Shown here one piece after another: positions 23,818 through 31,831 of a DNA stretch of 64,000 nt. Both the position numbers and the translations under genes were made by a program. Each line of letters starts with the position of its first letter. Within the stretch, counting starts at the first letter, position 1. Below the pieces are notes generated by a model. The model was not told the origin of the DNA and searched no databases. It saw nothing but the letters and a program-made list of their open reading frames with translations. The stretch lies in contig CACCPA010000007.1 in the NCBI GenBank assembly GCA_902547755.1, forward strand, positions 48,958 through 112,957, written 5' to 3'. The stretch comes from Halieaceae bacterium (GTDB taxonomy: Bacteria > Pseudomonadota > Gammaproteobacteria > Pseudomonadales > Halieaceae).

Positions 23818-25431
23818 CTAAGTTCCCGATTTCGTTCGCTGAAGTAGTACTACGGGCAATACGCCCAGAATCACGATCAGTAGCGCGGCGCCAGATGCCT
23901 CTGCTAGCCGTTCATCGCTGGCTAGTCGATAAACTTGGGTCGCTAGGGTGTCGAAGTTGAAGGGCCGCAAGATCAGCGTTGCCGGTAGTTCCCGCATGAC
24001 GTCCACGAAAACTAACAAACAGGCGGCAAAGATGCTGGGTCTGAGTAGAGGGAAGTGAATTTTGCGGATCATTTCGCTCGTTGTTGTGCCCAGAGTTCTA
24101 GCCGCAGCGTCGATGTCGTGAGAGATACCGGCGAAGCCGGAGTCAACGGACTGATATGCGACCGTCAAGAACCGACAGACGTAGGCATAAAGGAGCAGGA
24201 ACAGACTTCCTGATAGCAGTGGCGTGGAGAGACCTGACCACATTGCCATCAACCACGCATCAAAACCACCCACAGGCTTGAGCAATGCAACCGCTAACAG
24301 AATGCCCGGTAGGGCGTAGCCCAAGGTCGATATACGGATCAGGCTGTGGGTGAGTGGGCTTGGGCGAAGGCGCTTCACGTAGGCCAGCACCCAGGCAATG
24401 AGGGTAACGCCAATGCCGGCTGCCATTGCGAGCAATAGGCTGTTTAAGGCCAGTTGAGGGAACTTGTCTTGGGTTACCGCATTGACGTTCTCAGCGGCGT
24501 ATAGCGCTAGCGTCACTGTGGGGATTACAAATCCAAGTGCGATAGGGAGCACGCAAGCTGAAATGGCTAAAAAGGCCCTGAGGCCAGTCAGGTTAATCTG
24601 CGAGGCTCCGGCTATATCACTGCGATCGACAGCGGCCCGCCGATTACTCTCTTCCAGTCCTACTAGCACAACGACAAATAGCAGCATCAGAGACGCTAGT
24701 TTCAATGCAGCCTGAGGGTTGCCCAAGCCAAGCCAGGTACGAAAGATACCGGTAGAGAAGGTGGGTACCGAGAAATAGCTAACCACGCCAAAGTCGGCCA
24801 GTGTTTCCATAAGTACTAGCGCGAGACCGCCTACGATGGCGGGCCGCGCGGCGGGCAGAGCGATACGGAAAAAGGCGCTAAACGGACCGTGACCAAGCAC
24901 GCGCGCGGCATCAAACTGAGCACCCGATCGTCCCGCGAAGCTGTTTCGGCAGAGCAGATAAATGTAGGGGTAGAGCACGAGCGAGAGTAAAACGGCAGCG
25001 CCTGTTAGGTTGCGAATCGGTGGAAACTGGAGATCGTTTATCCCTAACGAGAGCCACGAGCGCAGAGTGGTCTGCACGGGACCAGATACTTCCAGTAGGT
25101 CTGTGTACACATACGCAACGATATAGGCTGGCGATGCCAGCGGCAGCATTAACAACCAGCTTAAGGTGGCTCGCCCACGAAAGTGGCATGCACCAATGAG
25201 CCAGCCCGTGCTGACGCCAATGAGCAGTGATAGTCCCCCGGTCAGCATCATGAGAGCTAGCGTGTTCAGCAGATACTCATTCAGCACGGTGTCTCTGAGG
25301 TGCTCCCAGATAGGACCGGCGGGCTGAGCTAGGGAGAGCAAGGTAACAACAATCGGCAACGACACCAGCGCGGCTACAAATAGCGCGGGTAATACCAGAA
25401 GACCGCTAGCTTGTTGTGATGGAGTAGGCAT
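23818..25431 (-). CDS. Fe(III)/thiamine-type ABC transporter permease, fused double domain
   Basis: A 537-residue inner-membrane permease with about twelve helices. Two binding-protein-dependent permease domains are arranged in tandem, as in FbpB/SfuB. EAA-loop-like segments are visible in each half: FDAARVLGHGPFSAFFRIALP near residue 190 and IDAAARTLGTTTSEMIRKIHFP near residue 450. It is divergent from the ATPase gene, with only 39 bp between start codons. The substrate-binding protein lies beyond the ATPase. Together these make an FbpABC-type ferric iron importer with a split, two-strand layout. Confidence 0.92.
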   Translation of the reverse strand: MPTPSQQASGLLVLPALFVAALVSLPIVVTLLSLAQPAGPIWEHLRDTVLNEYLLNTLALMMLTGGLSLLIGVSTGWLIGACHFRGRATLSWLLMLPLASPAYIVAYVYTDLLEVSGPVQTTLRSWLSLGINDLQFPPIRNLTGAAVLLSLVLYPYIYLLCRNSFAGRSGAQFDAARVLGHGPFSAFFRIALPAARPAIVGGLALVLMETLADFGVVSYFSVPTFSTGIFRTWLGLGNPQAALKLASLMLLFVVVLVGLEESNRRAAVDRSDIAGASQINLTGLRAFLAISACVLPIALGFVIPTVTLALYAAENVNAVTQDKFPQLALNSLLLAMAAGIGVTLIAWVLAYVKRLRPSPLTHSLIRISTLGYALPGILLAVALLKPVGGFDAWLMAMWSGLSTPLLSGSLFLLLYAYVCRFLTVAYQSVDSGFAGISHDIDAAARTLGTTTSEMIRKIHFPLLRPSIFAACLLVFVDVMRELPATLILRPFNFDTLATQVYRLASDERLAEASGAALLIVILGVLPVVLLQRTKSGT

Positions 25432-25470
25432 AGACTATTGCGAGTGATTGTCGGCGAGTAGTGTATTCAG

Positions 25471-26509
25471 GTGCTTGTAGTTAACAAAGTGTCGCATCGA
25501 TTTAGCAAGAATGTGGCCTTAAACGATATTTCTTTTGACTGTAAGGCCGGTGAAGTTACCTGTTTGATCGGGCACTCGGGCTGCGGTAAGACCACGTTGC
25601 TGCGGCTCATGGCCGGGTTGTTGCCCATGCAGTCAGGGGAGATTGCACTAAATGGTTCCACGCTGGCGAGTCCATCGTTGATGGTACCACCCGAACTCAG
25701 GTCGGTCGGCATGGTGTTTCAAGAGGGCGCATTGTTCCCCCACATGAGTGTCGTCGACAACGTCGCTTTTGGGTTACGTAACAAGGGAGCCAAAGAATGT
25801 GCACTTGAGTGGCTGGCCCGTGTCGGCTTGTCTGATTGCGCGGATCGCTATCCCGGTAGCCTATCGGGGGGGGCAGCGACAACGTGTTGCACTGGCCAGG
25901 GCGATGGCGCCCGAGCCTGCAGTCCTGCTCTTCGATGAGCCCTATGCCAACCTAGACGTTCCTCTGCGAAGAACGCTTCGTAAAGATGCGCGACAAATCA
26001 TTCGCGAGACGGGTGCGGTGGGTGTATTTGTCACTCACGATCCGGATGAGGTATTGGCAATGGGTGACAACGTCGTCGTGCTCGATCAAGGTGTGATGGT
26101 CGAGACCGGGACGCCCCACACCTTATATGAGGCGCCCAAGTCTCGCTACACCGCGGAATTATTCGGTGATCCTCAAATGATCGAGGGCGTTCTCCATGAT
26201 GGTGGCGTCACGTCACCATTGGGGGAGTGGGATAGGAGTGCTCTGACTAATCCCACACTGGCTAACGGACCGGTCATGCTGATCGTGGACGCTCACCAGT
26301 TGATGTTGCATACCGATGGGAACGGACTGCATATCACCCATATCGATAGCATCGGTGGGTTAAACCGAGTGACCGTCCAGAGTGGTCAAGGTACACCAGT
26401 GGATTTCGAATGCCCGAGAGATCTGGCTGCAGACATTGTGGTGGGGTCCTGCGTGCAGGTAATACCCAAAGCAGGCTCAGTTTTCGCGACACAGGTGTCT
26501 TCCGGTTGA
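25471..26509 (+). pseudogene. FbpC-like ABC transporter ATPase, disrupted by a +1 frameshift
   Basis: The gene encodes an ABC ATPase for the Fe(III) importer but is split across two frames. The first frame gives Walker A (GHSGCGKTTLL), the Q-loop region (VGMVFQEGALFPHM) and YPGSLSGG. It then runs into a run of eight G at 25866-25873. Removing one G restores LSGGQRQRVALARAMA, Walker B LLFDEPYANLD, the switch His (FVTHDPDE) and the TOBE-like C-terminal region. The total length is one base over a multiple of three, so a repaired product would be about 345 residues. It starts at GTG 25471. This could be a true mutation, a phase-variable homopolymer, or a sequencing error. Every other core motif is intact, which favours recent change or error. 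Confidence 0.85.
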
Positions 26510-26553
26510 ATAGAATAATGACTCTTTTACGAACTTTATTTAGAGGTAATGAC

Positions 26554-27597
26554 ATGCGCTTCCGATCGCTCTTCTTCGCTCCGCTGGTGGCTCTCGCCGT
26601 ACTGACGTCATGCTCCATTGACGATGCTCCGGAAAGCGCAAGTGCAGGTGAACTCAACCTGTATTCGTCTCGTCATTACGACACTGATATTGCGCTCTAC
26701 GAGAACTTCACAGAGGCGACAGGCATCAAAATTAATCTGATTGAAGCTGGCGCTGACGAGCTGATTGAGCGAATCAAAAGCGAGGGTGAGGCGAGTCCTG
26801 CAGATCTCCTGATTACTGTTGACGCTGGGCGCCTGTGGCGAGCAGAACAGGCCGGTATTTTTCAGCCTATTGATTCACCGATTCTGAATGAGCGCTTGCC
26901 TGACAATATGCGACACCCTGAAGGTTTTTGGGTAGGGCTGTCTAAACGAGCCCGGGTCATTGTCTACAACGCTGAAGCGGGTCTACCCGAGCCGCTGAGC
27001 GACTACTCAGATCTGGCCAATCCGGCTCACAAGGGCAAGGTTTGTATTCGCTCTTCAAGCAATATCTACAACATCTCTCTGATGGCAGCGATGGTCTCTC
27101 GAATGGGCGAGGCCGTGGCTGAAGAGTGGGCTGCCGGAGTGGTCGCTAATTTCGCCCGCACACCACAGAGTAACGACACCGGTCAGATTCGTGCTGTCGC
27201 CAGTGGAGAGTGCCAGATCGGGGTTGCCAATACCTACTACCTTGCGCGACTGGCCGCGTCTGATGATCCAGCTGACCAAGCCGTGTCTTCGGCCGTAGAG
27301 ATCGTATTCCCGGGTCAAGAGGGCAATGGAACCCACGTCAACATTAGTGGTGCTGGCCTCGTGAGCACATCTCCCAACCCAGAGAATGCCATCAAGTTTC
27401 TTGAGTATCTGACCAGTCAGCCGGCTCAGCTCTTATTCGCCAATGGCAATAACGAATACCCAGCAGTACCGGGCATTGCCGCGACGTCAGCCGTCGTCGG
27501 ACTCGGCGAGTTTAGTGAGGATATGTTGAATGCCTCTGAACTGGGTATTAACCAAGCGGCGGCGATTATGGTGTTTGATCGGGCGGGCTGGAAGTAA
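26554..27597 (+). CDS. Fe(III) ABC transporter substrate-binding lipoprotein (FbpA/FutA-like)
   Basis: A 347-residue periplasmic binding protein. From ATG 26554 (AGAGG 7 bases upstream) it begins with a lipoprotein signal ending VLTSC, with Cys20. The mature protein starts ELNLYSSRHYDTDIALYENF, the classic opening of the ferric-binding IdiA/FutA/FbpA family. Later motifs are DLLITVDAGRLWRAEQAGIF and AGLVSTSPNPENAIKFLEYL. The tyrosines that usually ligate iron (YNISLMAA, NTYYLAR) are present. Its gene follows the frameshifted ATPase gene. Together with the divergent permease it forms one importer. Confidence 0.93.
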   Translation: MRFRSLFFAPLVALAVLTSCSIDDAPESASAGELNLYSSRHYDTDIALYENFTEATGIKINLIEAGADELIERIKSEGEASPADLLITVDAGRLWRAEQAGIFQPIDSPILNERLPDNMRHPEGFWVGLSKRARVIVYNAEAGLPEPLSDYSDLANPAHKGKVCIRSSSNIYNISLMAAMVSRMGEAVAEEWAAGVVANFARTPQSNDTGQIRAVASGECQIGVANTYYLARLAASDDPADQAVSSAVEIVFPGQEGNGTHVNISGAGLVSTSPNPENAIKFLEYLTSQPAQLLFANGNNEYPAVPGIAATSAVVGLGEFSEDMLNASELGINQAAAIMVFDRAGWK

Positions 27598-27664
27598 GTC
27601 CAGCTTAAGCCGTAAACCGTTTGGGCGCACCACAAGTAGCTCCAACCCGACAGGACGCGTAGCT

Positions 27665-28622
27665 ATGAAAATTGGATTTATCGGCCTAGGCAATGTGGGT
27701 AGCAAGCTCAGCGGCAGTCTGATTCGCAACGGGCATGGCGTTACGGTATTGGATCTGAACCCTGATCGGGTAGCCGAAAAGATTACCAAGGGGGCAAAAG
27801 CGGCCGAGAGCGCGGCGCAGCTAATGCGCGACTGCGACGCAGTAATTACTTGTTTGCCCCCTCCGGCGGCATCTAATGCGGTTATGCAGGAAATGCTGCC
27901 CGAGGTGTGTGAGGGCAAAATTTGGATGGAAATGTCCACCACCGATCAGGCCGAGGCAGTGCGTTTGGGACACCTGGTGATCGAAGCTGGCGGTGCTGCA
28001 GTCGACTGTCCCGTCTCGGGTGGTTGCCACCGGGCTGATACGGGCAATATCTCGATCTTCGCAGGCTGTGACCGAGCCACATTCGAGCGCATTCTGCCTT
28101 TACTGACCACTTTGGGTCGTCGGGTTCTGCATACGGGCGAGCTTGGGTCAGCATCGATGCTCAAAGTGCTCACGAACTACCTGGCCACGGTGCATTTGGC
28201 GGCTAACTCGGAGGCATTGGTTGTTGCCAAGGCCGCGGGGATGGACCTGAATGTGGCCTACGAGGCGATTGCTATTTCTTCCGGAACGTCTTTCAGCCAT
28301 GTCACCGAAAGCCAGGTGATCTTGAACGGGTCGCGGGATTTTCTTCACTATGGACCTAGTGAAGAAGGATGTGGGCCTGTTCCAAGCGATTGCCGAGCGC
28401 AATAACGTACCGTTGGAAATCTCACCGTTGATCTGTCAGATATTCGACGACGGCATCGCGCGCTACGGGGAGCGGGAACTGTCACCCAACATCATTCGGC
28501 GTCTTGAAGACGCAACCGGTCTTGATATCCGTGCGCCCGGATTCCCCGCGGAAATGACCGATGACGAACCCGAGGTGCCGGGATACGAAGTTGTGCCGAC
28601 AGGGCTCTGTTCTACTGCGTAG
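27665..28622 (+). pseudogene. 3-hydroxyisobutyrate dehydrogenase-like oxidoreductase with +1 frameshift
   Basis: The N-terminal Rossmann domain is clear (MKIGFIGLGNVGSKLSGSLI, VTVLDLNPDRV). So is the substrate motif DCPVSGGCHRADTGNISIFAG and the catalytic Lys region GSASMLKVLTNYL. Around 28341-28344 one extra base shifts the frame. The frame beginning at ATG 28350 continues the protein (MDLVKKDVGLFQAIAERNNV) through a normal C-terminal helical domain to a stop at 28622. Deleting one base gives about 318 residues, the right length for the beta-hydroxyacid dehydrogenase family. It is the second +1 frameshift within 2.5 kb, so either sequence quality or genuine decay is at issue. Substrate unknown. 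Confidence 0.85.
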
Positions 28623-28882
28623 GCGGTGTTTCGAGATTATGGCCGACAGTCGTGTTTTTGGACTGACGCCCCCGCCAAACCAAAGCCAGTATTTCTCCAC
28701 ACCTATATTTTCAATACCTGTGAATAACACAGCCAACTCCAGAAATTTAATAGCACAGCGATAAAAAGTGGCGAAAAGCAGGGCTTGTCTTAAGCTGATA
28801 TGGCCAGCTGAAGAAGCTAAATTCTGATGGCATCCGCGAGATTCGATCTCGTATTTATTCGAAGAAAATATAAGGGGAAATC

Positions 28883-29605
28883 ATGAACAAATTCATAGCT
28901 ATAGGGTGCATTGCGGCATGCTCCTTTACCCCCGCGTTGGCGGATGACCACGGCGCAGATTCTATGGGAAATGGTGCCTTCACAACCTTATTTGTCTCGG
29001 CTGCGGATGTAGATAGTTATATTGATTCTGTGAAATCTAGCACGGCTTTGTTTGAGGCCATTGGCAGTGATGCCGCGGGGTATTGCGAGACGATTTCTGG
29101 ACGTGACGAAGTCGGTCAATTGATGATCTGGAATGCGTTTGGAAGCGTGACTGATGCGCTGGTCGGAGGCTCTAAATACGACGCCAGTAAGGCGGCCCCT
29201 GATATGGCGAGTCAGAGAGAATTCAAGTACACCGCGACGTGGGCTCCACTTAAGCCATTCCCGCGTTTAGATCCTGGCTACGAGAGAGCCATGAGAATAA
29301 AACTAAAGCCGGAGAACTTACCGGCATTCATTGCCGCCATTACAAAGATGGAGGCTGAAATTATTGCGGCAGGACACGCGACCTTTATGAACGGCTTGTT
29401 TGTTGCAATGGGAGGAGGCACGACTGAAGCGGGAAATTATTATCTTAAGTCTATTACTTCATCAGTCGAAACTCATGGAGCCGTGATAGACGACTATTTT
29501 GCTGGGGCATCTTGGGGTGCTACTTACAACGAAGCTTTGGCAATGATCGACGAAGTAGTAAACGATCAATTTGAAGTCTGTGAGCAGTTCTACACGGCAA
29601 ACTGA
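28883..29605 (+). CDS. secreted two-domain protein, unknown function
   Basis: A 240-residue exported protein. The ATG at 28883 has AGGGGAAATC directly upstream, and a signal peptide ends at PALADDHG. The mature part looks like two similarly sized alpha/beta units (about residues 32-125 and 135-240). Each has a strand followed by an amphipathic helix (ADVDSYIDSVKSSTALFEAI; PENLPAFIAAITKMEAEII) and another strand. That suggests ferredoxin-like (dimeric alpha-beta barrel) repeats. Cysteines occur near YCETISG and at the C-terminus (FEVCEQFY). It has its own rho-independent terminator. No domain name can be given from sequence alone. Confidence 0.75.
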   Translation: MNKFIAIGCIAACSFTPALADDHGADSMGNGAFTTLFVSAADVDSYIDSVKSSTALFEAIGSDAAGYCETISGRDEVGQLMIWNAFGSVTDALVGGSKYDASKAAPDMASQREFKYTATWAPLKPFPRLDPGYERAMRIKLKPENLPAFIAAITKMEAEIIAAGHATFMNGLFVAMGGGTTEAGNYYLKSITSSVETHGAVIDDYFAGASWGATYNEALAMIDEVVNDQFEVCEQFYTAN

Positions 29606-29619
29606 GTGCAATTGAAGCC

Positions 29620-29643
29620 AGGGGGTGCTCAGCCCCCTTTTTT
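29620..29643 (+). terminator. rho-independent terminator
   Basis: A 5-bp GGGGG/CCCCC stem, extended by an A-T pair, with a 7-base loop. A run of six T follows, 15 bases after the stop at 29605. It ends transcription of the 28883 gene. Confidence 0.85.
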
Positions 29644-29858
29644 AGATTTTGTAGCTAGCCCCATCCTCTTGGTCGGTTCTTTCCAAGTAGCGATCGAGAT
29701 AACTATCGAGGGTTCTGACGTCGCGTTAACAGGAACAGGTGTGGTTCTAAAGCAGCCACAACGATAGTTTTAGATCCACTACACGCGACTGTCACAATTT
29801 GTTGCTTGACTAAGAATGGCGACTGCGAAGCAACTTTATATTTAACGAGGAGAGTTCG

Positions 29859-30713
29859 ATGAAAAAAGCTATTTTTGTCTTGGCGGTAATGATTACGGGT
29901 GTGGGTTGTGCCAAACAGGATGACATGGAGGTGACGACACCTGTAGCGGCCGCTCCTGAAGTGGAAGAGGTCGCGGCCAGTGAAGGTCCCGACGCCTATT
30001 ACGAGTACTTGTGGTGCAATGAGGGCGAGGACTTTTCGCAGGAAAGGTTGGCCGAGTTAACCTCGAATTGGAATGCGGTCATCGATGGTCTGGATGCGCC
30101 TGCCCTAGCGGCATTCGGCTATATTCCAAGGGGCGCAGAAATCGAAGGCTACGATGGTCTTTGGGTACTGCGTTGGAACTCTAAAAGCGATAGTGCGGCG
30201 GGTTGGGAAGCCTATGCTGCATCGGAAGCAGGCCAGGCGCATGAAGCGAATTATACTTCGGTACTAGCCTGTGGTGGCGAGGTCGGCGTTAACCGATTTG
30301 GGTTTAACGCCTACATACCCCAAGCCATGCCTGCTAGCTTCACTGGCGAGCCGGCGCCGTATTTTCTTACAAACACTTTCTGCGCTTTCAATGAAGGGAA
30401 GGGCCCTGAGAATCTGCGTAAGGTAGTGATGGGAGAGTACCTACCACTCCTCGCAACAGCTTCGGAGACTAATCCAGAATCTAGCTATTGGTTCATGATT
30501 GGCGCTCCCGATTTTGAAGAGAGGGTCTCTGGCCCGTTCGATTTTAACTGGATTAACTATTGGCAAACGGTTCAGGAGGGAGAAGCGTCATCGGCCGCAT
30601 TTGCGGCTTCCGAGGAAGGGCAGGCTGTAATGGCGTCGCTCGGTGAGGTCGCAACCTGTCAGGATCCACAGGGTTGGGATGGGTATCTAATTCGGTCAAA
30701 CGTTGATGCCTGA
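29859..30713 (+). CDS. lipoprotein with internal duplication, unknown function
   Basis: A 284-residue protein with GAGGAGAG upstream of ATG 29859 and a lipoprotein signal ending at Cys17 (MITGVGCAKQ). A linker rich in Ala/Glu/Val follows (about 20-45). Two related units of roughly 95-110 residues come next. Both have a Cys near the start (YLWCNEGEDF; NTFCAFNEGKG), the helix-strand order, a Trp-rich strand (LWVLRWNSK; FNWINYWQT) and an AASEAGQA or AASEEGQA motif before a second Cys. The two-domain, Cys-paired layout parallels the preceding secreted protein, and the two may act together. Function is unknown. Confidence 0.8.
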   Translation: MKKAIFVLAVMITGVGCAKQDDMEVTTPVAAAPEVEEVAASEGPDAYYEYLWCNEGEDFSQERLAELTSNWNAVIDGLDAPALAAFGYIPRGAEIEGYDGLWVLRWNSKSDSAAGWEAYAASEAGQAHEANYTSVLACGGEVGVNRFGFNAYIPQAMPASFTGEPAPYFLTNTFCAFNEGKGPENLRKVVMGEYLPLLATASETNPESSYWFMIGAPDFEERVSGPFDFNWINYWQTVQEGEASSAAFAASEEGQAVMASLGEVATCQDPQGWDGYLIRSNVDA

Positions 30714-30732
30714 CTAACTCTAACGAACTATG

Positions 30733-30763
30733 CAGGGGCGGCAGGTCGCCCCTGTTTTTTTTT
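30733..30763 (+). terminator. rho-independent terminator
   Basis: A perfect 8-bp stem (CAGGGGCG with CGCCCCTG), a 6-base loop and a run of nine T begin 20 bases after the stop of the lipoprotein gene. Confidence 0.9.
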
Positions 30764-30865
30764 GCCTGCGCTGAGCGCTCTGGAACTGTTACAAAGTGCC
30801 ATTGCCTCTGGCGATTGAACTCTGCGGGCGCCTTCGCGTTGCTCTGGCGGACTCAACGCTCCTAC

Positions 30866-30938
30866 GGTCGCGTTTTTCGAACTGGCGACCTCCACCATGT
30901 CAAGGCTCACAGGACTCGCCACAACACGCGAGGACTCA
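30866..30938 (-). repeat. att-like element copy A: tRNA-Val(GAC) 3' fragment, mosaic
   Basis: Read on the minus strand this segment has a left arm (CGTGTTGTGGCGAGT...), then CCTTGACATGGTGGAGGTCG, then CCAGTTCGAA. This matches the anticodon loop, variable loop and T-arm start of a tRNA-Val(GAC). It then switches to AAACGCGACC instead of completing the T-stem. The left arm and core match copy C over 53 bases with 5 mismatches (30876-30928 against 58958-59010). The core and right arm match copy B over 38 bases with 3 mismatches (30866-30903 against 57058-57095). It is not an intact tRNA. It looks like a site-specific recombination junction at the left edge of the accessory region. Confidence 0.65.
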
Positions 30939-31109
30939 TTGAGGCAAACACGGGAGAGCCTTAATCGTATTTTTCTATATGTTGTGGTGAGGATTCATCG
31001 GAGTAAGGGGAGGGGGCGGTATTGGTGCCTTTGAACCACAACCTGACTATGAATTTCGTGGCGCCAGTAGGTCAGTCAATTGCCCCTCGATTTGCCGAGC
31101 ACGCGTGCA

Positions 31110-31484
31110 TTAATTGAAATAAAAGATCGATAAACACACGGTCGTCCAACTTAGGATCACTATGACTATTGCCATGAAGACGGCAGCGGAGCCCATGTCT
31201 TTCGCGCGTCCCGATAGTTCATGGTACTCCTCCCCAACACGATCAACTGTCGCTTCAATGGCGCTGTTAGCCAGTTCCGCACACATCAGTAGTAGGAGGG
31301 GTAGAGCCAGCAAGAGAAAATCCACCGTATCTCGCGCCAACCAGAGTGCAAGCGGCAGGCCGATTAGAACGACAAGGACCTCTTGGCGGAATGATTCCTC
31401 GTTTTGCCATGCTGAGCGGATACCGCGATACGAGTACTGAGTTGCAAGGCATATGTGCGCAAAACCGCGTTCTGTGGGCTTCAT
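31110..31484 (-). CDS. dgkA: diacylglycerol kinase, DgkA type
   Basis: A 124-residue integral membrane kinase that phosphorylates diacylglycerol to phosphatidic acid, recycling lipid in the inner membrane. The sequence has three hydrophobic helices. The family signature is in AELANSAIEATVDRVG and GRAKDMGSAAVFMA, with the catalytic Glu and metal/ATP-binding acidic residues. Its length is as in E. coli. It lies just inside the left tRNA-like fragment and is the first gene of the proposed accessory region. A second copy elsewhere in the genome would be of interest. Confidence 0.95.
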   Translation of the reverse strand: MKPTERGFAHICLATQYSYRGIRSAWQNEESFRQEVLVVLIGLPLALWLARDTVDFLLLALPLLLLMCAELANSAIEATVDRVGEEYHELSGRAKDMGSAAVFMAIVIVILSWTTVCLSIFYFN

Positions 31485-31831
31485 TTCTCATCTCCTCAGC
31501 CGAAGTGGCGCAAGTATGCGGAGACTAATATGATGGTTGCAACCGCGGGAGTGTAAAAACGCCTTTTTTAAAAAAATCATTACGTGGGCGGCGGACTTGA
31601 TCGCAGCTGTAGCTTTGCCGAGATTCAGAATGCCCGACAATAAAATTAGGTCGTTAAAGGATGTTTTCATGTGGCTCGCCCTTCGAAATATCAGCCAGGT
31701 ATTTTTTTAAGGAAGTGAATGCGACTACATCCACTACTTTGACGAACTTACGCAAGAGTCGAAATCGCAAAAAGCTGAACGACAAGCAAAAAAAAGCCCG
31801 CGCATGGCGGGCTTTTGGCTAACGAATCAAT
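31485..31831. other. intergenic region, dgkA to choice-of-anchor gene
   Basis: This 347-bp region contains the dgkA promoter side and, at its right end, the minus-strand terminator of the choice-of-anchor gene. The small frames here have no RBS or recognisable product. Confidence 0.5.
31785..31816 (-). terminator. rho-independent terminator (possibly bidirectional)
   Basis: A 10-bp stem (AAAAGCCCGC with GCGGGCTTTT) with a 5-base loop is followed on the minus strand by an uninterrupted T-run. It lies 16 bases past the stop of the gene at 31832. Confidence 0.9.

Larger units (their letters stand above)
30714..31109. other. intergenic region holding terminator and att-like copy A
   Basis: This 396-bp gap between the duplicated lipoprotein and the convergent dgkA holds the terminator at 30733-30763 and att-like copy A at 30866-30938. 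I see no further coding or structural signal. The short reverse-strand frame overlapping copy A has no RBS or domain. Confidence 0.6.

Noticed and set aside
25866..25873. Programmed ribosomal frameshifting at the G-run of the ATPase gene
   Set aside because: No stimulatory structure or upstream Shine-Dalgarno is evident, and a second unrelated frameshift nearby makes mutation or sequencing error more likely.
31488..31670. 60-residue reverse frame upstream of dgkA
   Set aside because: No RBS, low-complexity basic C-terminus and no family resemblance.
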